64,000 nt of DNA from Haemaphysalis longicornis. Taxonomy: Eukaryota; Arthropoda; Arachnida; Ixodida; Ixodidae. Shown piece after piece: positions 34,869-45,512 of this stretch. The translations under genes were made by a program, and so were the position numbers. The stretch lies in assembly GCA_013339765.2 (NCBI GenBank), contig CM023449.1, positions 114,437,070 through 114,501,069 of the forward strand, in the 5' to 3' direction. Position 1 is the stretch's first letter; each line of letters starts with the position of its first letter. The notes under the pieces were generated by a model that was not told the origin of the DNA, did not search any database, and saw nothing but the letters and a program-made list of their open reading frames with translations.

Positions 34869-36825
34869 GAGCCTTTGTCTCTCCTGCGACACGCCGATTA
34901 AAAACTCTGGTCACTAGCCTTTCTCTTTTCGATAAATTCCATGCTCGCGAAGCATAAATTGGAGATGCAGAAGCTGCGTGCGAACACGCTCCGTTGGAGT
35001 CGAAGTATCGCTATCGCGCCTTACATCATTAGATACAAACGGAGATGTCTCTGGATCTTTTTTTGTCGCTCATCCGTTTACTGAGTACATTTGGTCTGCT
35101 GTATTTTTCGCCAATATTTTTCCTTTTTTCTACATCTCTGAGTCTAGAACCTTTGCAATGGTGTTCGGTTTCAGCCTGGCTTGCTGCCAGATTCTTTTGA
35201 GCCTCAACGACGTACTAGCCACATGTAGTTCCTGAATGAACAGTTCTTCCAAGTCTCGCTAACCCCTTTCTGGCACCCTAAAGGTTTCCAATTCCAGGTT
35301 CTCGCGCCTCCAACTGTCGTGCGGCTCCTTTTAGCTCAAACAGAACACTTTTGCCTTGTTTTACTGTACATCGGGCTACCTATCAAGTTTACGTCTTTTG
35401 CCGTCGTATGTCTGAGGTTGCGATTTTCCTTCAAGTGCGGGCAATTTCCGCAGTTTCAGAGAGTTGCCTCGTTCTGCTCTCCGGCCGGCGCAATCACCCG
35501 ATTAGCTTCTCTTCGTGGCAACCTGTGGGTGGTTTATTCCTCTTTTTCTCTTTCTCCACGGCTTCAAATTTTATCGTTGCTTCAAACATGCAGAAATCCC
35601 ACAAATGATCAAAGTTTTTATTTCTTGCACCAAATTCACATCGCAGAAGTCCCACGCTCCAAATTATTAAATGGGCACCGATGCAAATGCGGCAACAATT
35701 TGCTACGTTGGCGAAGTAAGCTACATAACTAAGCAAAGTTAGATGCGCAACTGTTGCACTATCGCTAGGGCTGTGGCGATGGTATTAGCAAAGTTAGTGC
35801 CCAACCACTTCAAGCACCTTTGCTCCCCTCGTTTCGGGATTCCGCCGTGTGATTTCCACCGAACGTGATAGGCACTAAGTTGCAAGTACGGTTGCTACTT
35901 AAAGCGCACAATGCTGAGAGTCATCGCCTGGAGCGGCCACTGTTCCCTAGAGTGAAGAGGATATACCTCTCTCAGATCACGTGAGTTCCTTGCAATTTAA
36001 AATCCACAAAACAAAGCGGTACGCTATAGAGACGGCGAGCTAAGATGGCGCTAGTGGGAACCGACCTGCATTACAAACAATCTGCACTGTTTGCAGTAAA
36101 AGCATCTGAAGTTTCAACTGTCTGGTTCCTTCTTCCGTGTACTCGGGTGCCACTATTTTGCACAGCAATTTCAGCCGCAAGACCGGCAACAAGCGTGCGT
36201 TACATCGTACAAACTCTTCAGAGAAGCAGTGTCCCAGTCCTGCACTTACTGGGAAGAGACAAGTTGGAATTACATCGACAAGAAAATTACCACAAGCTAC
36301 AGTTTCGCTTAAATCACGTTTATCACGGCGCTTGCTGTGAACCTCTTCTGCTCAAGTGCGATCAGGTGCTGGTGTCATGCGTCACGCAGAGCAACTTTTG
36401 TTTGCAATTTATGGTTCGTATGGATTTGAAGGGGTACATTTGATCATTTAAATATCTTGATTCCTGGCCAATTATCGAAGAGTGTATGCACCACAAAGTA
36501 AAGAACAAGACAAACGACTGCTTTCCTTCCTTTACTGGGAACTTGTTGAGAGGAAAACCGGAACTGCAATCACATCTGATCCCATGTTTTTATTTTCTCT
36601 TTCCAACTCGCTTCCTCAGTCCCTCAAGGGACCTTGCAACACTTTCTTCAACTTCTTTTGAAACCTTACATGCTTGCAGAACCTAGTCCCCCAGCACAAC
36701 CAGCACTTAGATTAAAGGCTCACAAGGTACCTCAGTCAAGAATGGCTTGTCTATGTCCATCATAAAACTTGTAAACATGCTCAAAAGATTTTTACTTCTT
36801 TCCCGGACTTGACTCTCTTAGACAG

Positions 36826-37251
36826 CTCGAATTACGTCGCTAAGGACATGTAGCGGCTGTTGGCCGGTTTTGCTTCAGTTGCAGCAACGAACGCTTTTCG
36901 ACAGCAACTTTTAAAAAAGCCCCAAAAAGAAAGCAGAAATGGAAGGCTTATCTGGTGCGACGAGCCAATCACGCAGTGCCGCTCCGTGCTAGCAATAACT
37001 ATTAAAGGGGCCCTGCAACCCTTTCGATAAACGCTTTTACTTTTGCCTTCACGTCTGGAAGCACTGCGAAAGCTATAGTTATCGTCAGCACAGAGCGGCA
37101 CTGCGTGATCTGCTCGGCGCACTAGATACGCCTCCGTTTGTGCTTTGTTTTTGTGGGTTTATTTTTAAAGTTGCTGTCAAAAAGCGTTCATTGCTGCAAC
37201 CTAAAGAAGAACCGTCCAACAGCCGCTACATTGCCAATGGCGTAATTCGAG
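36826..37251. mobile_element. Foldback element with ~160-bp inverted arms
   Basis: The left arm (36826-36988) starts CTCGAATTACG and contains GTAGCGGCTGTTGG, GACAGCAACTTT and CACGCAGTGCCGCT. The right arm (about 37086-37251) is its inverted copy at roughly 80% identity and ends CGTAATTCGAG. The central ~97 bp include TTAAAGGGGCCCTGCAAC, a sequence that itself looks like a transposon terminus. No coding capacity and no unambiguous target duplication were found. Confidence 0.8.
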
Positions 37252-40200
37252 TGGTCGAACGACGTCAAGACCGGGAAACAGAGCAATATTTTTTGAGCGA
37301 GTTTCCAAGTTATCTGGTAGGCATAGAGTAGTACGTTTTCGCGGAGGTACTTTGTGGCCCCCTAACGTAGGTACTGGGTGTGTTAGGTTACTACGTTCTG
37401 TTAGCATTGAAGATTTCAAAAAGTTGAGGGACGTTTTTCAGGGTCTCTTCAAGGTTTTCTCCTTAAAAAGTAAGCGACGGTATCCAGTACGTACTGGAGG
37501 TGGGTGGCGACGTAGGATGCTGCGCATTCCACAGCCAATGCTGAGTGTGTCGCTAACAGGGCAACTGTATCTCGGGTAGCCAAGAATAATTGCTTTCGGG
37601 ATTATAGAGGGAAACAAGCCCGTTTGGCGGAATGGTAAACTGATGACGGCGTACAATTACCTCTTTGGTGCTGTTGACCATCAAAAATTATCATCAAACA
37701 TTTCTTCGTTAGTGCCAAGAATCTCGCGTGTGTGATTTACTATATCAAAGAACCGAGTAGTGGTATGTATGAATAGATGCAGGAGCTGGCCTTTTGCTCT
37801 AGAATTCCTGCTGGACGGAGGACCCAGATCCTAATGATGAAACATCGATAAGAGGGGGCGAGAGAAATAAAGACGGCGAAGATGAGACTCGTGGCGTCTG
37901 GTTTGTCCAGGTGAACTCGGAATCTGTGTGAGGTGCCGGTTTGGAAAAGTGGCGGTATGCACTACTGATGTACGCTGGTGAGCCATGTATTGTTAACTAT
38001 GCGACAATCCCGTGTTCGGAGACATTTAAGAAGAAATAAAGGAGTTGACCCACGGAGTGAGTTCAAGAGAAGGGGCAGTACCGCAATAAGGCAAAGGGAG
38101 CAAGGTTCTGTGCACTTAATTCATAAACATCATAATCAGACATTACTGGCACGTTGGACTCTTGTGATAGGATTGGTATGGTTGTAGGGAGTTTAGCGGA
38201 TGTTTCAAGGTGGGAAATGTTATCAAGATCTGTTGGGAAATTCGAATTCCACACTGTTGTAAGAGATGACGAAGGGGCGGTGGTGGTCATTGGCTGTTTA
38301 AACATTACTTGATATCGTTAGAGCGAAAGACGCAATCACCAGCGCTGTTTGTGGTGGGGCTGTGCAAGTGACTGAAGCGTTCTCCAGAGTTTACAAAGTC
38401 GGGGGGGGGGGGGGGGGGGCTGGTCGGGAGTTAAGCCAAGATTCAAGCTTGGCGTTTGTGGTCCTTGAGAGTTTGTGCTTTCCACTCGTGCCAGGCGCAA
38501 TCCCGAAAGAAAATGGCATGAATTAAGGAAAATTAAGGAAAATGGTGTAGCAATCATTTTGGGATTTTTGTAAAGGCAGTGGGTAGACGGAGGTGACACC
38601 ATTTCTGCATAGTAGATTCCCTTTGAAGGGTTGTTTACTGTGAGGTATAAATCTAATATTTGTTGAGGAGCAAGACGGATTGGTGGGTTCACCCTGGGGG
38701 GTTGATGTGACAGTTGGGTCAGTTCGTGACCCGCGGCGGGATTCTGGCTCATTGAACCCGTACTTGGTCCTTGGGAGGTGGCCGAATAAAAAGTGGGTGG
38801 TTCATTTTCCATTTGAGGCATCGATGTTCTGAAATCGGGATTGAAATAAATGTCTTGGAGGACAAGATGTTCAAGCGGGCTGGATTTTGTACTACATTTT
38901 GTGGGGGTAGACGCGCTTGTTGGCGTTGTCGGCGTTGTAAGAATCGTATTGCAGTGCGGAAGGGGGGGGAGGGGCAGTCGGTGGAGATGCTGGCGTGAGG
39001 TGTCTCACAAACGTGGCAGTTAAGCAAGATATATTTCAACATCGCCAAGGTATGTTTATGATGTAGAACGGGCGTATAGGGCTCAAGGAAGAAGTGTTTG
39101 ACGGCAGGCGAACGCCCTCCTGTGGCGCTAGTATGGGACAGGGGCGGCTGAAGATTTGCGCCTTAGGGCAATGGGAGTAATATCGGCAGCTACCGCGGGC
39201 GGACAACGATGTAGAGGGCCACCGAGTATTCCCAGACGTATACTTAGATGCCCCTTGCTAACGTCCACCATACGGGTGGCGAGAATGCAGGCATGCATGT
39301 GGTGGACACGATTTCGTGAAGCTTATAGCGCGGGGGCCTTGCGTCCCACTTTATGAATGGCACATCCTCGGGCATTTGATGGAGAACACCTGTAAGGGAG
39401 AAGGTAGACAACCGTGTAGCTTAGAAATTCTTAAGGTGAGCTTGGGTTGTTTTCGTGCGGAGGATTCCCTAATGTAGTTGGGTGATCAAGCTTTTTGTAG
39501 TGAGCTGTCAAGTGATTACCCATCAGGCAGATTGCGCTTGAATGCACATCTCATTAGGAAAACGTGCTGCCTTTAATGGTACCCACGCCCGCAACAGCAG
39601 CCTATGCTTGACATATATGTGAGGGATCCATCGCGCTTCTGCAGAAGGAGATGGAGCGAACCGTTTTCACGTCTGTGTTAAAGGAAAGCCGATCATTTAT
39701 CTACAAAAATTTGGCACCCCTTTTTACTTACCCCATTTGTGATTTCCTTGAGACAAGCCAGTGCAGTCCTTCGTATGAGTTCCGTGCAGCCACAGGCGGG
39801 TTTCTCCACCAACGGCGCCTGAATCTCCTACCCAAACCTTCGTGAAAAATGGGACCCCGTGACAAAGCCCACTTAGGTCGCTCTCTTGGCTCCATAAGGA
39901 GCATGTTTTGTGGCGTGTGTGCATCCAACTACGCATCTACATATTTGTTTGGGAAGCTGGCCACATATGCCTATAGTTGTGTTTTGTGACTGATCGAGCG
40001 GAATATACATTTTTTGGTATCGCAGTCGTTTTCTTCTTATGCCTGTGATTCACGTTCTGGAAGGCTGCAGTGCAGTTTCGTATGGTGTTAGCGGCAGTGA
40101 GATGCTATTTAAAGAAAAGCTGGTGCCTGAGTCTTTCTAATGGGTGGCTTGTGGTTCATCTATTGCGTTGATTTTACTGAAATCGCCATCGCACTTTTCG

Positions 40201-40699
40201 TCAGTAATGAGCATTTATATCGTATGCGATACCTCTATGGTCGCACTCCCACTATTTGAGCAATAATCGATGAACGAACTACGATCACCCGCGTGTAGGC
40301 CGGTACTTTAAAAAAAAAAGTAGTTTAGGGCAGTCGGGAAGTCGGCTTGGATTCGAGGCTGCGGCTTTATTGTAACCGCTAGAGACTTAACGCTATCTCT
40401 GTACGAACGTTGTGAACACAGCTCTCACTGTTTCGTGCTTGCTTGCTTACGTCGCCCTGTGACCTCGATAAGTAGCGATGTTTTCGGCACAATTGGGTCA
40501 ACAAAGCGGTGCCACTGCACCACGGCTTTTAGGTGGAAGGTTTTTCTGGAGGCGGATGATCTTCCCACCCGAAGCAAATGGTGACTAGGCGAACGTGCGC
40601 TAATGGCAGAGGCCGCAAAACAATCTTTTCGACTGTGCTGCTAAGCGAATCGCCTTCACCGGGCCCAAGAATGCTCGACATCACGAGAGTGAGAAGGAT
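37252..40699 (-). other. Unassigned stretch with broken minus-strand frames
   Basis: Several successive minus-strand frames (37438-37656, 38063-38305, 38336-38821, 38749-39048) are open but share no recognisable motif. The 38.3-39.05 kb part is Pro/Ser-rich. They may be remains of a decayed ORF of unknown type. The stretch includes a G-run at 38401-38419. Confidence 0.25.
38401..38419 (+). repeat. Poly-G run (19)
   Basis: Nineteen consecutive G, the longest homopolymer of G or C in the window. Confidence 0.9.
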
Positions 40700-41620
40700 G
40701 TCGCTGACGTTGTCCGGAAACAAAGAGAAGTTCGAATGCCCGTCACGACGGAGCTAATACAGGTGAAGGAGAGGAGCTTACAAACATTCGAGGCATCGTA
40801 CGGAATCAGTTTAAGACCAGCAAGCGCTGTGTAACTCCTTCAATTACGAGTCTTGGGTTCAGCCTGCAATTAGACACGCCTGTGCGCCAGAACCTACGTT
40901 TTATCTTCAAGGAAACGCTAGTCGGGTTACAAGGGTTTGTTATCAAGAAGCGACTAGAAGAAGCGTACAGACTCTGCCAGAATACTACTGCCGATCGTAC
41001 CATGGTGTATTTTAAGATGCACGTGAACTACACAGGGAATCAGAGATCCGCTATACAGGTGACAGTGAAAACTGTAGGCTACAAGAAGCAGCGCACAACG
41101 GCGGTGCTGTGGCGTGGGGTCGATGAGTGAAAGCTGCTGCCCTAGATTATTCTTACGAAGAATACTCTTCCAACCGGGGATGTTTTCCCTACAACGTCGT
41201 CGCAAGAGCGCGTGAGAATGGATGTAAGAATGGTGCCATCAATGAAGACTGGGTGACGACCGTTTGGCAACGCCGTGCCGGGGCTTTCCTGTTTAAGCAG
41301 TTACTGCTAATTCTCGACTTCTACTATGGCCTACGAGCCAGCTACAACCTCGGCGTGGCCGTCAGCACGCCCTTAAAGGACAGGCTGCGGAGGCATTGCA
41401 ATTACTGACTGACACTGCAAGGCTTCCAACACACACCTACCCGCCGCATCAGTTGCACTTCACTCAGCCAAGTGTCAAACTGGGTCGCCATGGCAAGGGA
41501 CGCAATTCCTGCCAAGGTTTTTTGTCCGGGCCTCCGCACAGGCAGTACCTCGGACGCGCTGATAGCCTATATTAGCAGAGCTAGGATTGGTATACAATGG
41601 TGGTCTCGAATGACTTTCCC
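40700..41620 (+). pseudogene. Pogo/Tigger-like DDE transposase, decayed
   Basis: Fragments in order follow the pogo/Tigger (CENP-B-like) layout. An HTH_Tnp_Tc5-like part reads MPVTTELIQVKERSLQ (about 40737) with EASYGISL. A linker reads KETLVGLQGFVIKKRLEEAY (40909). The DDE domain opens with TADRTMVYFKM, keeping the first Asp (40993), then QVTVKTVGYKKQRTTAVL. After a frame change come ARENGCKNGAINEDW, VWQRRAGAFLFKQLLLILDF with the second Asp (41316), and STPLKDRLRRHCN. The third catalytic position, expected in a PLDV-type motif, reads NLGV, so Asp is replaced by Gly. A stop at 41406 precedes TPTRRISCTSLSQVSNWV. No flanking TIRs were identified. Confidence 0.75.
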
Positions 41621-44600
41621 TTATTGCTGTGTACATTGACGCTGATTAGAATAGTTTTTGGAAAATTCTTGCAGGTTGGACGAGTGCACTGGATGGCAAG
41701 GAATGCCATAATAAACAAACAATTTCTTCTGAGTCATTCGGCCCTAGCCAGGGCATCTCACAATTTCTCTCTGGCTGTATTTCACGATACGCTACAGCCA
41801 CCCCGGCGCAGTCTGGAAATGAAATGCATTTTGATATGGTGTAATTAATTTCTGCACATAGGGGAGATCGTCGAACATCTTTTCTGCCAGTTTCCTGAAT
41901 AACTGCCAGTTTTCGCGTTTCATGAAACCCGTATGTTTTCGGATAACCAATGCTGTTTAGCAACATTGCAGGTAAAAAAAATATGTGGTTTCATTGCAAT
42001 CGCACTGCAATCGCTTCGGTCTTTTTCGGTCGAAGGTAACGTTAAAAGCAACATGCTTTAGCTACTGTACACTGCCGAGGAATATTGAGTTGCTAAGTCC
42101 ACTTTCATAGAATCCTTAACGATTGTTTTCCAATACTAGGAATGGCTCAAAAATAGTTATGATATTGCGCAAGTGGAAGTTTTTTATCGTTACGTTTGCA
42201 TTTACAGCCAGGAAAACAATGAGATGACTGCCGGGGTAACGCTGATAGCAAGGGTTGGTCAAAGTTATGTGAACAAAATTTATTCTTTTGTACTTTAAAG
42301 AGAACCAGCGAAAAAGATGTAGGAAGAAAGAACACAAACAAGACCAGCGGTATTGTTTGTGCGCCTTCTTTTTCTTTTCTTGCCTTCTTTTCGCTGGTCC
42401 TTTCTGAAGTACATTATGACCCAACTTTCCCAGAAATAAAAGCTCTTGAGTGATTTTACATTTCGTACATGGAAGAAATATTATGGACAAAAAGAACTCG
42501 AACATGACGGCTGCGTTTTTTCAAAAATAATGTCGTAATAAACCTCCCTTTCGGGTCGTTTTTCTCGCGTAACTGATAGTTACCAGCGGCGGCTGCGATG
42601 CTGATTACCTGATTAAATTAGCTCTTATAAAAACAGGTTTGGGTCATTCTTATTAAATTTTCAGAGGTCCTTCAACAACGCGGGAAATTTATGTACTGAG
42701 AAGAACATAGGAAGCCAGCGTCCTTTAATGTGGCTTCTCCGTGATTAACACGTTGTGCGGTTTCTGGCGAGAAAGAGCAGAAGTGGCAAAACAACAATTA
42801 GCCAACACAGGATACAACGAAGAGCGCGAAGAGAGAAAAAAATGTTCGCCAGTTTGTCGGAATTTATATTAAAGAGTGCAGAGACCTACATAAATGTGAG
42901 ATGCAACAAAGGGCAAGCAATGAATGACAACGGCGATATGAACAATCAAGAACTAGTTCCCTGCGGTGCTCACAAATGCGCTCCTAATGGAAGACAAAAT
43001 GGGCGACCAGTGTATGCAAAGTGATGTACTGCCTAAACTATGAAGCCAGCTGAGTGAATGCCCGCAATCTCACCAGATTTCCTAGGGAAACTACTCCAAC
43101 AAAGTAACTAATAACGTTGCAAAAACCTTTGGTTAACTTTGGGCTGTGTGGGATTTGACCCATAATTCTCTAGAATGTGGTGCTGATTCGGAACCTCAGG
43201 GCTGCCGCTGATCGATAATGCCGGCTTACTAAGCATGAACCTTGGTAATGGGCTTTCGAGAGAGAATGCCGTGTTAGTGACATGTACGCAGTATAGTGAA
43301 GGTGTAATTTGAGCATGAGAAATACAGTCGCAGTAAATACGCGAGCTCCCGCCTATAGCGCATACGCAGACCAATGAGTGCGAGTAACCAAACTTTTCAG
43401 TCACAGTACCCGTGAAGAAAAAAGGATTGCGTTGATTATGAGGGCCGGTGAGCACACCCGGTCGACGTGTGCCACTGCGGCACCACTTGACTGCCTTGCA
43501 TTGAAACGACCGCAATACCTTTTAAGGGACACTTGTTCTGCAATTTAATCGGTGCGACTGAATCCTGACCCGTACAAATAGCCAGCTGTAAAACGTAGTA
43601 GTGACAATAACACCGGCATATTAGCTCCAGAATCCAAAACTAACGCGTTCGCATTCACTGCATAAAGTTTTATAGTGTCGTAGAATGCTTATTAAAACGG
43701 AAATACAACCATTAGTATTTTGCATTAAACCTAAAGATAACAACATAACAGAACTGATATGCGGGAATCAGCACCTGTTGTCAAGAAATGCGAATGCATG
43801 GTACTGCTGTGCTATCGTCGGAAACTTACACACATGCCCCTATGTTTGCAGAAGAAAAGGGTTTCTGCCATTAAATTGTATAGGAAGAATTTCGAGAAAT
43901 CGATACTCGTGGGCAAAGTTCAGGCACACAGCCGCACGTTGAAAAATGGGCAGAGAAATAAAACCATGGCGGCGACTTTAACGTGCTGCGGTGGCCACAG
44001 AGGAGGAATTTGAGGCAGCACCCGGCTCGCCCACACAAACTTTGGGCATGATAACAGAATCCAGCACATATAGTGTCATTTCTGACCAACACACAGGTGT
44101 TGGTACCTGCCTCTACAAATTACCTGCCACTACAACCCACCCGTCAATCCTGATTTCCGAGCATTTGCAGAAAAAAAGAGGAATTGCAACGCACTTTAAA
44201 CAGAAATATTGTCGTCAACGTTAAACTAACTGGTAAATTCTATTTAATGCGATATGAGCTTCTATAATATCACCTATTACAGCCACTCTGATTCACGTTT
44301 TTTTGCTTTTGAGGTGGCTTTCGTTGAAAATTCAGCCAGTACCAAAATTTTCTGGGATAAAATAACAAGGGCATCATGAGCATATTTGAAACGTTGAATT
44401 TGAGACGGAGTTCTGAAAGCTATAAAAATTGTTTTCGATCATTTCTGTAAAACATAAAACCCGTCTTCAGCAATCTGTTTGCAATGACGATTTGAGTCTC
44501 GTCCGAAATCCTGGTGTGCAAAGGCATATTTTTTGTTTTGTTCGCTTCTGTATATTTCCGTTCCATTTTTGCTCTTTCTTGATTTCTTGCTTTTTGAAAA

Positions 44601-44903
44601 TATCTTCCGAGAAAGCGTCTCCATTAGGTTATAAAATCATTAGATGCCACTATAAACAACACGCTCAAATAAAACGTTTATTTATTAGGAAGGCGGAATG
44701 TCTCACATCTTCCTACAATGCTGTCCGTCGGGATGCAATGCTATTGTCACCGATAAATTAGTGTTCTAATGAACATTCGAAGTTCCTCGCTCGTTCCACT
44801 ACAAAATGTCATTTTAGGCATTTGTGCACTCTTTCAGGGAGCGCCCAAATATTGTCAAATATGCTCGTTGCATGGCACAAAAAGAATAAATTCTGAAGAA
44901 ATT
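41621..44903. other. Unassigned stretch
   Basis: No gene is recognised. It includes an imperfect hairpin at 42288-42409 and the left member of a diverged direct repeat at about 44570-44625. Short frames are without motifs. Confidence 0.35.
42288..42409. repeat. Imperfect hairpin, ~55-bp arms
   Basis: TTGTACTTTAAAGAGAACCA and its continuation GCGAAAAAGA are mirrored on the far side by GTACTTCAG...GGACCAGCGAAAAG in inverse orientation. The arms meet at ACAAACAAGACC / GGTATTGTTTGT. It is probably a small MITE remnant. Confidence 0.55.
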
Positions 44904-45512
44904 GAGATAATTATCTTCTACCCGCCGCGGTGGTTCAGTGGCTAAGGCGTTGCGCTGCTGGGCACAAGGTCGCGGGTTCGATTCCCGGCCGCGGTGGCCG
45001 CTTTTCTGATGGAGGCGAAAAGCAAAAACGCCCGTGTGTACGAGATTTCGGCGCACGATAAAGATCCCCAGGTGGTCAAAATTAATCCGGAGCCCTCCAC
45101 TACGGCGCGCCTCATCGCCTGCGTTGCGTCGGCGCGTTAATTAAACCCCACGATCAATCGAGATAATTATCTTCTCATCTGTAGCACCTTCGTGCTTAAT
45201 ATTGTTTCCTGTTTTCTTTTTTTCTTTCTCAATGATGTAACTTTACGCCATTTTAACGATCAATGGCCACTTCAGGTATGTATTTTTCCGCAAATGCAAG
45301 CCGAACTGCAGGTTTGGTGCCCTTTCACGACTTCTTTACTCTTGTTGTCGTGATTCTTTCCTATGCTTTTTATTTTAGGTTTCGTGTTTCGGAGCAGTCC
45401 GGGTAGAAGACGCACACGTTTCATTTTCTCAGTTCATTGTTTATTTTCATTTTCGGTAGTTCTTGATTTCTTGCGTTTTGAAAATATCTTCCGACCAATT
45501 GTCTCCAGGGAA
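44570..45512. repeat. Diverged direct repeat pair around a SINE
   Basis: TCTTGATTTCTTGCTTTTTG and the following AAAATATCTTCCGA...TCTCC occur at about 44576-44623. The same order with few changes occurs at about 45461-45508. Weaker similarity extends about 100 bp upstream of each. The pair brackets the SINE at 44920-45159 but is unrelated to its target duplication. Confidence 0.6.
44920..45159 (+). mobile_element. Intact tRNA-derived SINE (Ruka-like) with 16-bp TSD
   Basis: This 240-bp element has a tRNA-like head with a pol III A box (TGGTTCAGTGGC, 44931-44942) and an exact B box (GGTTCGATTCC, 44975-44985). A body follows with GGAGGCGAAAAGC, CGAGATTTCGGC, AAAGATCCCCAGGTGGTC and CGCCTCATCGCCTGCG, and an AT-richer end. 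It is flanked by perfect 16-bp direct repeats, GAGATAATTATCTTCT, at 44904-44919 and 45160-45175. Such SINEs have no proteins and rely on a LINE for movement. It resembles the Ruka family described from ticks; I assign that name from memory of its general layout. At least four further diverged copies are in this window. Confidence 0.93.

Larger units (their letters stand above)
31206..36825. other. Unassigned stretch
   Basis: I recognise no gene here. A run of 15 G lies at 33607-33621. One frame at 34464-34868 is noted separately. Otherwise only short frames without motifs are present. Confidence 0.35.
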
